Source of the DNA: Theobroma cacao
Lineage: Eukaryota > Streptophyta > Magnoliopsida > Malvales > Malvaceae
Assembly: GCF_000208745.1 (NCBI RefSeq)
Contig: NC_030851.1
Span: forward strand, 12,557,413-12,621,412
Direction: 5' to 3'
Length of the DNA stretch: 64,000 nt
A program made the position numbers and the translations under genes. How positions within the stretch are numbered: position 1 is the first letter of the stretch; each line of letters begins with the position of its first letter. Below are positions 1 through 12,032 of this stretch, piece after piece. Below the pieces are notes generated by a model. It was not told where the DNA came from. It saw only the letters and a program-made list of their open reading frames with translations, and made no database searches.

Positions 1-786
1 AAATGATAAATCTTAAGCTAAGCTTGAAAAATCATACCTTTAAACACTTGATTCCTTGAAAAATCACACTTTTTCTTTGAATTTTCTCACTCTAGGGTTT
101 GTTCTTATTTCTCTCTCTCTCCTGCTGGTTCTGGCTGACAACCCCAATGAAGAATTCTGGAATTTTCAAGCATTTTAATAGGCTTAATAAAATATTATTA
201 TTTTATTTACTTTTTAAATATTTTATTATTTTAATTTTTTCTAGCCATCTTTTTTACTTTCTTTTTCTACCACTCAATCCTCTTCACTTATCCATGTCTT
301 CCATAAAATTTCTAGACTTTTCCAAAGTTTTGGTGGAGCAAATTTTGAAAAATTACACTTTTGCGCCCGTAAAGTGAAAAATTACATTTTTACCCCAAAA
401 AATGAAAAATTGCCTATAGACTTATTTTTCATCCCTTATACTCATACCATTCTCCAATTTGTCAAATTTGATCTAAATTCTCTCAAAATCTCAAATTTTA
501 TCCGCGGATGGAAAAATGACAATTTTACCCCTAGATAGTGAAAATTTTGGTTTGACTCCGAATTGATCCTCGAACTCCTAATTACCATTTTGAGTCATCC
601 CTGAACTGTGAAACTCTTAATTTCACCTTAAAATTCCTATTTGAACTAGTTCGAGGCTTAATCGACTTAATGATACCATTAGGGGCAATATCGTCTTTTA
701 ATGATTTTTCGAACTTCCTAAATATACAAAAATTCTATCGAGCATGTGAATGATATTATAATTATTTTACAAAGCAGGGTTTGACA
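1..786 (+). mobile_element. 3' part of a TGTCACGACCC-type LTR, cut by the window edge
   Basis: This stretch has no coding capacity. Its first 150 bases, including a CTCTAGGGTTTGTTCT block, resemble 45600-45760 inside the LTR that begins at 43362, so it is read as the downstream part of the same broad LTR class. The probable LTR end is the GCAGGGTTTGACA block near 775-786, because LTRs of this class commonly end in a similar G-rich, then TCACA-like, sequence. The family assignment rests on visual similarity, and no target duplication can be checked because the left end is outside the window. Confidence 0.5.
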
Positions 787-907
787 ATGTCAAACATTTT
801 TTTAAAGGATGGGAGTGAAATACAAGTCTAAAGAGAAGGTTTTTGGTCTTCTAAGCTCAAAATCACTATAGATGCTTTTCTCTCTTGTTTTTGACTATTG
901 GAGAAGC

Positions 908-915
908 TTTAAATA
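908..915 (-). promoter_or_regulatory. TATA-like box of the Copia-like LTR
   Basis: The minus strand reads TATTTAAA here, about 100 bp downstream (in minus orientation) of the last TTAGTCGACTAA-type site. Position and sequence suit an LTR core promoter, but the match is imperfect. Confidence 0.35.
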
Positions 916-1015
916 CTTGCAAAATCAATTCTGGCCATTGGAGACAGAAACTAGCCATTTCTGGTTGTTATTTTGTCCTTATGTGCTTAAATTCAAATTT
1001 TCTGACAGTGTGCTC

Positions 1016-1280
1016 TTAGTCGACTAACATATGTCTTAGTCGATTAAGTTGCCTTTGTCTTTGAACCCAGTTTCTGGTAGTAAGCTTTTACTCGACTAAC
1101 AATACTTCTTAGTCGATTAAGTTCTTTTTGTCTTGTAATCCAGATTTCTGACAGTAGGCTTTTAGTTGACTAACCATCCTTCTTGGTCGACTAAGTCTTT
1201 TCTGTTTTGTAATCTACTCTTGAACCAACCAACTTCACTTTTAAATTTTAGCTGACTAACTCCCATCATCATCCGACTAA
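1016..1280. repeat. Array of eight TTAGTCGACTAA-like palindromes in four pairs
   Basis: Sites start at 1016, 1036, 1088, 1109, 1162, 1183, 1248 and 1269. The first is the perfect palindrome TTAGTCGACTAA and the others differ by one to a few bases. Spacing within pairs is 20, 21, 21 and 21 bp; pairs recur every 72, 74 and 86 bp. The sequence between pairs is also partly repeated (for example TTTGTCTTGTAATC), so the array grew by duplication of a unit of roughly 73 bp. It lies in the U3 part of the LTR, upstream of the TATA-like box on the minus strand. Confidence 0.85.
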
Positions 1281-1590
1281 GAGGCTTCTGTTTTATGACT
1301 CAATTGTAGCTTTTTCTTCTTTGCTTGTTTAACCAATTAACCTATATTGCAACTGAACAAGCATCTTGACTTGCTTACAAATATCAAATATATTAATGAT
1401 TTAAGCTTTCTCCTACACACTTAAACAATATAATTAGACATCAATGAATGGGAATATTTTGCTATCATAAAAAACATATAGAGTCAACATTCTCTATCTC
1501 TTATTTTTGATGATCACAAAACACTCCTAGATTAAAAGTGCAATGTCTATGTTCAATATGAAAGCTTCAAATCTTTATGCGTAATGAGTT

Positions 1591-2034
1591 GCTCCCCCTT
1601 AGTCAATACATCTAGTTTTCTTCACATAATATTCAACAAAACCAAAACTAAACATTACACACATAAATTAAACATGAAGACCTATTAAAATCTTTTTAAC
1701 TTAGTCTTTCTTCTCTCTTTTTTTTGTCATCATTAAAAAAGATATTCAAAACTCCCACTTAATGAGTGCATCTAGATTTTCCTTAGATCTTTAAATTAGA
1801 CTTTAATGAATGAGAATCATATGCACTCATACACCTAAGTCATACAAGCTTATAGATATAGTTCAATAACTTCAAGAGTCAAGCTTGTATCTATGTAGGA
1901 ACAAATGTATGAGAGTTAAATCATTTCAAGAAATTGTCAAGGATTACTCAAATAATGTTCAAGCAAATTTGATCATTTGTCATAATCAAAACTATAATAA
2001 TTTTAAAGCTAATAGTGAATTGGTTACTAAGTGA
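1591..2034 (-). mobile_element. Internal remnant of the Copia-like element, with polypurine tract
   Basis: The stretch between two LTR parts is only about 440 bp and has no recognisable coding sequence. On the minus strand it ends in GACTAAGGGGGAGC (1591-1604), a good candidate polypurine tract for second-strand priming. Nearly the whole gag-pol region must therefore have been lost, or this was a very short non-autonomous element. Confidence 0.4.
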
Positions 2035-2588
2035 AAAACCCTTTTTTTTTCGCAAATTGAAAAGATAATAAAGCTTAAGTGCAACGGAATCAAAAACAAA
2101 GCATAATAGAGTATGAAAGTGCAGAAAAGTAAAAAGTTTGAAGCCACGTTTTTTATAGAGGTTCTGCCTTCAATGCTAACGTCTTCTCCCTTGATATCAC
2201 AAAAAGTTTGAATCCACTATAAACTACCTATCAAGGAGCAAGCATAACCTTTCACAAACACTACCTTATCAAGAGGAGAAAGCACAACCTCACAACGTCA
2301 CTACCTTTTCAAGGTTAAAGCACAACCTTTAATGAAGTTTTTACCTTTTTAAAGTTAAAACACAACCCCTCTACCTTTTGCCCAAAGGTATAACTACGAT
2401 ATTACTTTTTCAAGGAGGTATAACCTTCAACACAAACTTTTTCTTGGAGATATAGCCAAGATACTACCGTTTTAAGAAGGTATAACCTTCAGCCCAACCT
2501 TTTTCTAGGAGGTATAACCAAATAAAATAGTGGATTACAAAGATATAAACTTTATTCCTCTAAAGAAGGCTAATGAGCAATGGGAGTA
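2035..2588 (-). mobile_element. Copia-like LTR fragment, downstream part
   Basis: On the minus strand this contains the 'AAGGTTATACC...CCTTGATAGGTAG...ACCAATTCAC' type of repetitive text also seen at 16317-17058 (same strand) and at 13587-14160 and 46412-46925 (opposite strand). It ends near an AACCAATTCAC motif, which in the related copies is followed by the primer-binding region. The upstream part is cut off at 2588 by the Athila/Tat-type element. Confidence 0.5.
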
Positions 2589-4103
2589 TGTTGTTCAATT
2601 TTCTACCGATGTAAATATATATATCGCAAATTGAATTAATTCTTATTATTAATTACTAAAATTGCACACTTTAATTTTATCCAAACACTTAAATTTGAAT
2701 TAAAAAGCAAAATAAAATCAAACTTAAAAACTAAAAGTAATCTAAATTTACTAAGCAAAATTACTTTTTTATATTTGATTAACTTTTAGACCTAAGATTA
2801 TGATGTCCCTCAATATTTCATTTGATTATTGTCTCTCTCTTTTAACTTAGCTTAATAGATTAAGTTGCTAACCTAGAGTCCTAAATTATTTACAAGTTTT
2901 TGTTGAGTTTCTCATAAAAATATCTCTTTCAATTAATTTATTACATGTCTATGCAAATTAAATTAAAGACAGATTCATTAAGTTCATGCTCTAATTTTAG
3001 CTACGTATGGCTCATAGGTGTATATCTACTTTATAGGCAAATCAAACCACCTAATCAACTAAGTGCATTCAATCATACGTTATTTTATACACGGTCTATC
3101 TAAATCTCCTTCGTCAAGGTTTAATTTAGATTTCTAATTCAATCTAATTGATGATTAGGCAATTAGAAGCATTAAGAATTGAATAAAATAAACAACTTAA
3201 ATCCATCAAATATAAGCAAAAGAGAGATAAATAAATCAGACTACGTATTGAGTTTAATCATAATCTCAGATAAATAGCTTAGTTCCCTATCAAGTCACAC
3301 ATCATCATTAAATAAAGTTTAAACATTTAGATCAAACTAAGAAAATAAAATAATAATAAAAAGATCATAAATTCCAAGAATTATAATCTCGATCTTCCAA
3401 ATCTTCTTGAATTCCTCAAACTCTTCTCAGCTTCAATGACTTTATGGCTTGATTCTCAACTATCAATTTGGTGTTTCATTTTTTTTAAAAGTCCTCCTAA
3501 AGGTTCATTTTATAGGGCTTTGAAGCTAGGCTAAGTTGGATGAAGAAGAATTCAATTCCAATCAGAATTTTCTCATTAGACTACGTGGGCCACGGCTTAC
3601 CTCTACCAGAGTTGCGGTCTCGACCATTTAATTAGCAAAAATCATAATTGCTCTAGAACCGTTGCAATACTTTAACTTTGACACAATTTTGGATAATCTT
3701 TTAGGCTGAACTGGGCAAAGTGGTAAGCATGAAAGTTGTATCTTTCTCTTAGCTTTCCAATGGTCTAAGAATCATCTCATTTGAAATTTTATAAAGAGAG
3801 TTATAGTCAAAATACCGAGACATGTGTAATGGAAATTTGCACCTTAAAATTGCTTTCCTTCTTCTATTAAAATTCTTTCTTCATTAAACACCTACAGAAG
3901 TACGAATAAATCAATAACAATCTCTCTTAATCATATTAGCACCAAATTAAACATAAAATTAACTAAAATTAGATTGACTCACCTAAATTAACTAATTTAA
4001 AATAATTTAAATAAAACTTACTAATTTCTATGCATTATAGTAAGAACTAAGCTAAATTACTATAAAAATTAAGCCCAAATAACTCTATATCATAGTGTTA
4101 TCA
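2589..4103 (-). repeat. 3' LTR of the Athila/Tat-type element
   Basis: Homologous over its whole length to 12033-13581. On the plus strand it opens TGTTGTTCAATTTT and closes GTTATCA; on the minus strand its first bases form an inverted repeat (arms AACTCTAT and ATAGAGTT in the other copy). A purine-rich AAGTTTAAAGGTG (minus strand, 4104-4116) borders it, as expected for a polypurine tract. A block at 3711-3790, with GGCAAAGTGGTAAGCATGAA and TTAGCTTTCCAATGG, recurs in other LTR families in this window. Confidence 0.8.
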
Positions 4104-4742
4104 CACCTTTAAACTTAATTTTTGTTAGTCCTCAAGAAAAACATAGAAAAGAAACTAATTTACGAAAATCAAATTCAGATGATGAAAAAAAAATAAATAT
4201 GGTTACTTCTATTAGAGATAAAGTGCACCAACTCAATGATTCCCCATAATTTCCTCAAAAGTATGTCTATCAATCATTAACTTAAGGAAAAATACAGACA
4301 TCATTCAATTTCATGTTTCAATTCCAATGCAAGCACATTCTCGAATGAATTTTCGTACGTGTGTGAAATCTTTTACCAAGAATATTATGACATCTGGATG
4401 AGTTTACGCCAACACAAATTTCAAATTAGTATTAGAACTACATAAGTTTGCTTTTCATCTCTCTCTCCACTGATGTAGACTAACACCAAGCTAGGGATCA
4501 ATAGGAATTTATAAAGCTTGTAATGTATGGCTAGGAATTCAAGACAACTAGTTATCATCATTAGATAGAGAAATCATTGAAAAGTTAGCACAACTTTACT
4601 CTAGATTCCTAAAATTTGAGCAAATAATAAATTCACTTACCAACTAATCTTAAATTATTAATAAATCTAGATACGCATGCAAATAAAACTTCCACAGAAT
4701 ATTCACCACTGGAAAAAATAAATTCACCCTCCCAAACTTAAA

Positions 4743-5890
4743 CTAAACATTGTTCTCAATGTTAGAAAAAATAAAGGAAAGGTAAAAAATACTCTGTTGA
4801 TGGTTGGATGAATCTTGAAAAGCTCTAATCCTCCTCCTCATCTCCATTATCCTCTGCCTCATTGGAACCCTTAGGAGGATTAGGTGTTGGAGGAAGAGTA
4901 GACATGTCCATTCCCATAAAAGCACCATAAGCTCGAAACATGTGGTCCATATGTTGATTACATTGGTCATGTGTTGCTCAAACTGGTTCCCAAGTTGCTT
5001 AACTAAGTGCTCAAGGTTTTCAATTCTCTGAGTCATTGACAATTGTTGGTGTCTTGGTCGAAGGGCTACAAGATGGTGTGTAGAAGAAAAACTACCCCTA
5101 ATAGAATTTTAAGGTTGTTTGAGGATGAGATTGAGATCAATTGGAAGTTTAGGGTGCAATAACTCCTCATTAGCATCCCAATTTACACCAATTTGCTTGC
5201 ACTTAGTTATAATTAGAGAAGGAAACCATAAACCTTCATGCTTCGATTGAGTAGTGTGAGTCATGGCTTTGTAATTTACGTGTCCAATATCAATTGTGTC
5301 CAGACATGATGGAATGGATAAGAATTGCTCGATCTTTTGTGACATCACTGAGATATGTGGTAGGAAGCAATTTGGAAGACACAAAATATAACCATATTTA
5401 AGAAGCTGGTTTCATTATATTCCTCTTGAATGAAATTGGTGCATTATTGAAGAATCGTCATTGAGCACCCTCCTTACAGAGTATATGAATGATATCATCC
5501 CAATCCTCATGCTCAGTCAAATATTGCCTATAGCCATCATTTTCAATATCAAGAGTTTCATAAAATTCGTTAATAGCATGGCTCGAGAATGGAACTAATT
5601 TACCTCACACAAAAACAAAATCATTAGTAGCTTCAATAACGTTAGCGTAAAATTCCCTTACTAGAAGGATACTTGCAACTAGTGGCAAGGCACAAAATTT
5701 TTGCTAGTGGCATCCATCAATCATTCGTTGAAGGTCAAGGTGTGTGATCAACCCTTGATCCAATCCTCATTCGGCTATTGCAATTTTGTTGGCAAGAGAA
5801 CTGGTATGTTTAGCCACAGCGTCAGCTAACATGAATCTAGTATGATTAAACGAACTATTGAAATTTTGTGTTGCTCATTAGGGTGCCATT
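4743..5890 (-). pseudogene. ORF after pol: putative plant transposon protein domain, broken
   Basis: In minus-strand frames the text VREFYANVIEATNDFVFV, then FSSHAINEFYETLDIEND, then LWFPSLIITKCKQIGV and EELLHPKLPIDL can be read. This is the pattern of the 'putative plant transposon protein' domain that commonly follows pol in Athila/Calypso-type elements. A coiled-coil-like tail (QRIENLEHLVKQLGNQFEQ) follows near 5042-4980. Its function is unknown, and it sits where other elements carry an env-like gene. Several in-frame stops and frame changes show that it is dead. A second copy of the domain, on the other strand, is at 38455-39026. Confidence 0.7.
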
Positions 5891-7225
5891 CTCAAATTTC
5901 TTGCAATTAATTCTCAACAAAAAGAAAAGGAAAATACCAACAAAACACAATAGACTACCTACAATATTAACCCATATGCCTTCTTATCAAAATAATATAA
6001 TGCACATAGTATCAAGAAAAAATGTAGTTATTAAATTATTCTAGATTACTAGGCATAAAAAAATAATTTAAAAGCAATGAACTTATCCATATTCCTAACT
6101 TCAACTTACCATAGAAATTTAAAGCACAAATCGAAAGAATCTAGCATGCCCATAAACTAACTAAGCACATTGTCTCAAGGATCATCAATATCATCATAAA
6201 TTTCCAACAAAATAAATAATGTAAAGTAAGTCAACAATATTTCTTTAAAATAATTAAAAAAAAAGAAGAAAGAAAGAGAAAAAAATATATAAATATATAA
6301 ATGTGAAAAAAAAAATTGAAACTTAGTTGAAAGTTGGAGCAAATTTGTTGAAAATAATTGTGGAGGGAAAAGGTGGGTAATGGGTATGGAAAATATTGAG
6401 GAAGGGAGAAGAGTGGGTTGAAGGGAAAGAAAGGAGTGACAAAGAGTGATGGGTAGGAGAAAAGAAAGAAAAGTGTAGAAATTTGCACTAGAAGGGTGCT
6501 AAGGTAGGGGGTCTTATCTAGGAGGGGAAGGCTGCCATAGGGGGTTTATTGGGTAATGGGTTGCCCATTATTGACAGCCCACTTCAGGTGGGTCACGGCC
6601 CATGGTGAGTCAACCCGCGAGGCCGTAGCCCAGATAACCCTTTTTTTTTTTTGCGAGGCCATGGCCTAGAAGGTAGTGGGTCGTTGCCTACGCTGGTGAA
6701 ATCCGCAAGGCCGCGACCAACGGTGTTGAGTTTCGTTGGGCCTCGGCCTCCCCTTACCCCCTCTCAATATTTTTTGAATTTTTTTTTATTTTTTTAGAGA
6801 AGGCTGTACATACCTGCAAAATAAAAATAAATTTGTTAATAATTGGCAATAATAAGAAAAATAAATATATGAAATTAACTTACACGAATTAAATTGAGTT
6901 AAAATGCTTGGGTTGCCTCCCCAAAAGTGCTTAATTTATAGTCATCAACTTGACTTTTTCTTATTTAAATTACGTCGATAAACATGATTAAGGACCTTTG
7001 ACAATTGAATTTGCCACTCTAATAGTGCTTTTATCATTGCCCATTCACCTTAAAGGTTGATTTATCATCAACTACCTCCACTGCTCCATGAGGATATACT
7101 TTCATTACAGTGAAAGGTCCAGACCAACGAGATTTCAACTTTCCAAGAAATAATCTCAAACGAGAATTGTATAAGAGAACATGTTGGCCAAGGTCAAAAC
7201 TTCTCCTTATGATTTTTTGATCATG
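5891..7225. other. Non-coding stretch of the Athila/Tat-type element
   Basis: No coding sequence is visible. The part at 6231-6480 is purine-rich on the plus strand. GC-rich text with repeated GAGGCC or GGCCATGG-like words lies at 6580-6760. It appears to be the spacer between the integrase and the downstream ORF. Confidence 0.5.
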
Positions 7226-8349
7226 CTATCGTTTCGTCTTCTCTTTGTAGATTCTTGAACTCTCATATGCTTCTTGACGAAATTCATCTATCTCATTAAG
7301 TTGAAGAAAACACTTTTCTCGGGCTTCTTGGTGATCAAAATTAAGCTTTTTAACTTCCCAATATGCCTTGTGTTCAAGCTCAACTAGAAGATGATAAGCT
7401 TTTCCAAACACCAATCTATAAGGAGACATCCTAATTGGAGTTTTGTATGCAGTTCTATAAGCCCATAAAGTATCATCCAACTTTTTGGATCATTTTTTTC
7501 TAGAGAGACAAACAATCTTCTAAAACATTCTTTTAATTTCTTTATTTGAAAATTTAGTTTGGCCACTCATTTGAGGATGATAAGCTATGGTCATGTTGTG
7601 CTTGACTCCATATTTGGCCAAGATTGACTCAAAATTTTTGTTACAGAAGTGAGATCCTTCATCACTAATTATGGCTCTAGGCATTCCAAATCGTGTAACG
7701 ATATTCCCTTGTAAAAAGTTTATCACTACCTTGGTAGTGCAATAGCTTCAACCCATTTAGAGACATAATCAACAGCAACCAAGATGTATTCATTATTGAA
7801 GGATGGAATGAATGGACCCATAAAATCAATTCCCCATACATCAAAAATTTCAAATTTCAGGATGTTGTTAAGAGGCATCTTCTGTCTCTTAGATATATTG
7901 CCCATTCTTTGACATGTATCACATCTTTCAACAAAATTATGAGCATCTTTGAAAAGAGAATGACAATAAAAACCTGATTGTAGAACCTTTGCAACAGTTT
8001 ATCTTCCCCCAAAATGTTTTCCATAATCAGATGAATGGCAATGGTGAAGATTATTTTCAAATTCTTCTTCAGGAACACACTTTTTTATTATTTGATCACC
8101 ACAATGCTTGTAAAGAAAAGGCTCATCCCACAAGTAATATTTGACATCACGTAAGAATTTCTTCTTTTGTTGTGAATTAAATTTAGGAGGGAAGAGTTTA
8201 CTCACGAGATAGTTCAGAAAATCAACATACCATGGCAATTTTTTCTTCTTTTCGACATGAAACAATTGCTCATCAAGAAAGGTCTCATTTATTATAGTTG
8301 AATTCTTAATTTGTTTTCCATTCTCCAATCTAGATAAATGATTTGCCAC
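7226..8349 (-). pseudogene. Ty3-type integrase, broken
   Basis: Minus-strand frames give, in order, a zinc-binding N-terminus (a His pair near HHCHSSDYGKHFGG, then a CDTC pair), the catalytic core and the C-terminal region ([20 protein letters not shown], then [19 protein letters not shown]). In a live element this enzyme joins the cDNA to the host chromosome. The first two core aspartates are visible ([20 protein letters not shown]). The position of the catalytic glutamate reads QTKFSNKEIK where relatives have a Glu before VSNREIK, so it appears to be Lys. There are several frame changes between 7480 and 8078. The integrase is inactive. Confidence 0.85.
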
Positions 8350-8382
8350 TTGATTTTCTATACTTTTCCTATCTTGAATTTT

Positions 8383-8802
8383 CTAGTCGAATTCTTGAGG
8401 CAAAAGTACCCATCTTATCAAGTGTGGTTTTGCATCCTTTTTCTTGATCAGATATTTAATACCTACATGGTCAGTGTAAACAATGACTTTAGTGCCAACA
8501 AGATAAGATTGAAATTTATCAAAAGCAAAAATAATGGCAAGCAACTCCTTTTCAGTTGTGGTGTGATTTGCTTGAGCCTTATTCAATGTTTTGCTAGCAT
8601 AATAAATAGAATGCAAAATCTTCAGTTTTCGTTGGCCTAAAACTACACCAATTGCATAATCACTAGTATCATACATTAGTTCAAAAGGAAGATTCCAATT
8701 AGGAACAGTGATAATAGGAGCATAAATTAATCTTTTCTTCAATTCAACAAAAGTATCATGGCAAGCATCATCAAAATTAAAAAGAGTATCCTTTTCTAAC
8801 AA
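8383..8802 (-). pseudogene. RNase H domain of Ty3-type pol
   Basis: A 139-residue open stretch with the RNase H landmarks: an Asp in [19 protein letters not shown], a Glu in [13 protein letters not shown] and an Asp in [15 protein letters not shown]. It removes the RNA strand of the hybrid during reverse transcription. It lies directly downstream of the RT relic. The open frame is intact here but is isolated by stops on both sides. Confidence 0.85.
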
Positions 8803-8859
8803 ATTACAAAGTGATTTAGAAATTTTAAAAAAATCTCTAATGAATCTCCTATAAAATTC

Positions 8860-9810
8860 AGCATGTCTTAAAAAACTATGAATGCCCTTAACAAAGGTGG
8901 GAGGTGAAAGTTTTTCAATTGTTTTGATTTTTTCTCTGTCTACTTCTAAACCTTTACTAAAAACTTGATGGCCTAAGACTATTCCTTCTTACACCATAAA
9001 GTGACATTTTTCCCAATTTAAAACTAAATTAGTTTCTTCACATCTCTTAAGTACTTTAGCAAGAATAAATAGACAATCATCAAAATTATTCAAAAAAATT
9101 GAAAAATCATCCATAAATACTTCTAAAAACTTTTCAACCATATCAGAAAAAATTGCCATCATATATCTCTGAAAAATGGCTTGACCATTACAAAGTCCAA
9201 AAGACATTCTACGAAAAGTAAAAGTTCCATAAGAACAAGTAAAGGTGGATTTTTCTTAGTCTTCAAGAGCAATGGCAATTTGATTATAACTAGAATAACC
9301 ATCCAAAACGCAATAAAAATCCTTACGAGCTAGTCTATCAAGCATTTGAACAACAAAATGTAGCAAAAAGTGATATTTTCTAGTGGCTTTGTTCAATTTT
9401 CTATAGTCCATACATACTCTCCATCCAGTCAAAATTCTAGTGGGAATGAGCTCATTATTTTCATTAAAAACTATAGTCATACCTCCTTTCTTAAAGACAC
9501 ATTGGACTGGACTTACTCATGAACTATCTAAAATAGGATTGATAATACTTGCATTTAGCCTTTTGATAATTTCTTTCTTTACTAGCTCTTTCACGAATGG
9601 ATTCAGCCTTCGTTGATGCTCAATGGTTGCTTTGTGATTTTCTTCCAAAAGAATTTTGTGCATGCAAATTGATGGACTAATTCCTTTGATGTCTACAATG
9701 GTCCACCCAATTACTTTTTGGTAGTCTCTTAAAACTTGAAGAAGTTTGTTTTCCTTTTCATTAGAAAAAAAAGGAGAAATAATTACCGGTATTGTGGAAG
9801 AATTTCCCAA
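8860..9810 (-). pseudogene. Ty3-type reverse transcriptase, broken
   Basis: Minus-strand pieces cover the RT domain: KELVKKEIIKRLNASIINPI (start of the fingers), RVCMDYRKLNKATRKYHF, then YCVLDGYSSYNQIAIA (first catalytic Asp) and VEKFLEVFMDDFSIF (FMDD active-site box). In-frame stops lie near 9520, 9250 and 8990, so no complete enzyme can be made. The motif set is that of the Athila/Tat branch of Ty3 elements. Confidence 0.9.
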
Positions 9811-10050
9811 AAAAGCATACCCTAAATGATTAGGCAGTGGTTGGAGCTTAAGTGAAAGAGGTTCTTCAGTTGAAGACTTGATTAGTAAAGTTGTAATTCA
9901 TAATTCCAAAGTCTCAAATTAAGATCTTAGGAGACATGATGGGGCATCATCAATAATATCTCATGAAGAATTCAAAGTAGTTTCCAATGGATCATGATGA
10001 TTCTCTATAAACACATTATTAGTTAAGTGATCCACCACATTAATTGAGAA

Positions 10051-10430
10051 TCATTCATCATGTTCATTGGAAAATTTTAAAGCTCTAAAAATACTAAATG
10101 TTACTTGTTGATCTTCAACCCTTAAAGTAAGCTCACCTTTTTCCACATCAATTAGAGCCCGAGCAGTTCTTAAGAATGGTCTCCCAAGAATGATTGGTGT
10201 TTCATGATCTTTTTCCATATCAAGAATAATAAAATCTACTCGAAAAATAAACTTACCAACTTTTACCAAAACATCTTTCACAATAACATAAGAATAGATG
10301 ATAGATCAATCAGCAAGTTGTAAAACACAGAAGTTGGCTTAATCTCTTCCAAACCTAATTTTTTATAAATAGATAATGGCATCAAATTTACACTTTCATC
10401 CAAATCATAGTTGGCTTAATTATGATTTTT
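10051..10430 (-). pseudogene. Retropepsin-like aspartic protease, broken
   Basis: The flap and C-terminal half are clear in the minus-strand frame at 10281-10051 (DFIILDMEKDHETPIILGRP, then FLRTARALIDVEKGELTL). The N-terminal half upstream reads NLMPLSIYKKLGLEEIKP, preceded by DLDES where relatives have a D-L-G-A-S active site. The catalytic Asp is present but the following Gly is lost. The halves are in different frames. In a live element it cleaves the gag-pol polyprotein. Confidence 0.75.
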
Positions 10431-10770
10431 CGTGTTTTGAATTTTCTGTAGATTGTTCAGCCACAATTTCTTTTTTCAACATCTTTTTCAATTTCTTTCT
10501 TATTAGATTGAATTAAAGTTTTAAAATTTAAAGCTTTATTACTTACTTCTTAACTTACCTTTTTCCCATTGCGAAGATTGATTGCCTAACAATGTTCCTT
10601 ACTTTCTCTTCTTGGATTGGGTTCAGTATCACTTGGTAAGGTACCATGAGGTCTGTTATTTAGAGCATTAGCAAGTTGGCCCACTTGTCTCTCAAAATTT
10701 CTTATTGATGTTGTTTAACTTTGAATGAATGCATCAGTCTTTTTCATGTATTGCATGAATATCTCCTCTA

Positions 10771-11799
10771 TTAAATGCTTTTTCTCTGGCATGGGGGCTT
10801 TAGATGGAAATCTAAAAGGAAAGTTTGACGTAGATGCTGATGAAGACCTTTAGTTATTGCTCCATGAGAAATTGGAATGATTCCTCCTACCAAGATTATA
10901 AGTGTTGGAATAGGGATTATTCTGTCGCCGATTTTCAACAAATTGACAAGATTCAGAATAGATGGACAATTGTCATTGAAATGTCCTTCTCCACAAAATT
11001 CACATGTCACAAAGGGGTTTTGAACAACATTAACACTTAACTTGTCTATTTTTTTTGTGAGATAAGCCAATTATGTAGATAAAGTATTCATCACATCTAA
11101 TTCATGAACTCCAAAAAATTTTCTTGTACCCCATCTTTCATATGGCCATTGATAGTTATTGGAGGCCATCTCTTTAAGTAAATCATAAGCCTTATCGATG
11201 GATTTACTCATGAGTGCACCTTCAGGTTTAGCATCAATGACAGTTCAAAAAGGTCAGGGCAAACCATTATAGAAAGTCTAAACTTGTAGCCACTTAGGTA
11301 ATCCATGGTGAGGACACCTTCTTGTCAAATCCTTATACCTCTCCCAAGCCTTATATAATGATTCAGAATCAAATTGCATGAAAGACGTGATATCATTTCA
11401 CATTTTTTTTGTCTTGGTAGGTGGGAAAAATTTTGCTAAGAATTTCTGAGCCAAATCATCCTAAGTAGTAATGGAACCAGTATGAAGTGAATTTAACCAA
11501 CTCTTTTCTTTATCTCTCAATGAAAAAGGGAATAGCCACAATCTTACGGCATCATCAGTAACACCATTAGCCTTGAATGTATCACAAATCTCCAAGAAAT
11601 TTACAATATGAGCATTTGGATCATCATTAGGCAAACCCCCAAAAAGAATAAAAGTTTGAATCATCTGAATGATTGATGGCTTAATTTCAAAGTTGTTGGC
11701 TTGAATAGGAGGTCTTCAAATATTAGAGTGGAGACTTTGTACTCATGGGACAACATAATCCCTCAAAGGCTTGGTCTCTTCCTCTTATTGATCAGCCAT
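10771..11799 (-). pseudogene. Gag of the Athila/Tat-type element, broken
   Basis: A possible start is the ATG at 11799 (MADQ). Gag text includes [40 protein letters not shown] and, after a stop near 11461, ITSFMQFDSESLYKAWERYK. A CCHC knuckle (CEFCGEGHFNDNC) lies near 10990. Gag forms the virus-like particle and packages RNA. Multiple stops and frame changes make it non-functional. Confidence 0.8.
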
Positions 11800-12009
11800 T
11801 GTTTTACTAGGAGCAAAAACTTTTTTATTTTTCCTCTAAAGACTTCGAAAAGTCTTTTCAATTTATGGATCAGAAGGAACAATTTTCAAATTTAGAGCTC
11901 CTTGCATACAACGACCAAAAGTACTTGAAAAATTAAAGAAAAGAAAAGTATGGATTAAAATTAAGAATGCTTGGTATTAATATTAACAAGAAAGAACTAA
12001 AAATCAACT

Positions 12010-12027
12010 CCCCGGTAATGGCGTTAA
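12010..12027 (-). promoter_or_regulatory. Primer-binding site of the Athila/Tat-type element, decayed
   Basis: The minus strand reads TTAACGCCATTACCGGGG just inside the 5' LTR. This is close to the TGGCGCCGTTGCCGGGGA-like site usual for Tat/Athila elements, with several transitions expected from decay. Confidence 0.65.
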
Positions 12028-12032
12028 AAACT

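Larger units (their letters stand above)
787..1590 (-). mobile_element. Copia-like 3' LTR, U3 part, truncated
   Basis: Read on the minus strand, this begins just after a purine-rich tract (1591-1604) and runs through a TTTTGTGATCATCAAAA block, then an array of TTAGTCGACTAA-like sites, then a TATA-like sequence. That order is normal for the U3 part of a Copia-type LTR. It stops at 786/787, where the TGTCACGACCC-type LTR abuts it, so the downstream part of this LTR is lost. There is no ORF. Family membership is inferred from the arrangement and from related fragments at 2035-2588, 16317-17058 and 46412-46925. Confidence 0.5.

Noticed and set aside
99..377. 92-residue open frame on the plus strand
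   Set aside because: Phe/Leu/Ile-rich translation of T-rich LTR sequence with no domain.
6231..6488. 85-residue Phe-rich frame on the minus strand
   Set aside because: Arises from a purine-rich strand in the element spacer; low complexity.
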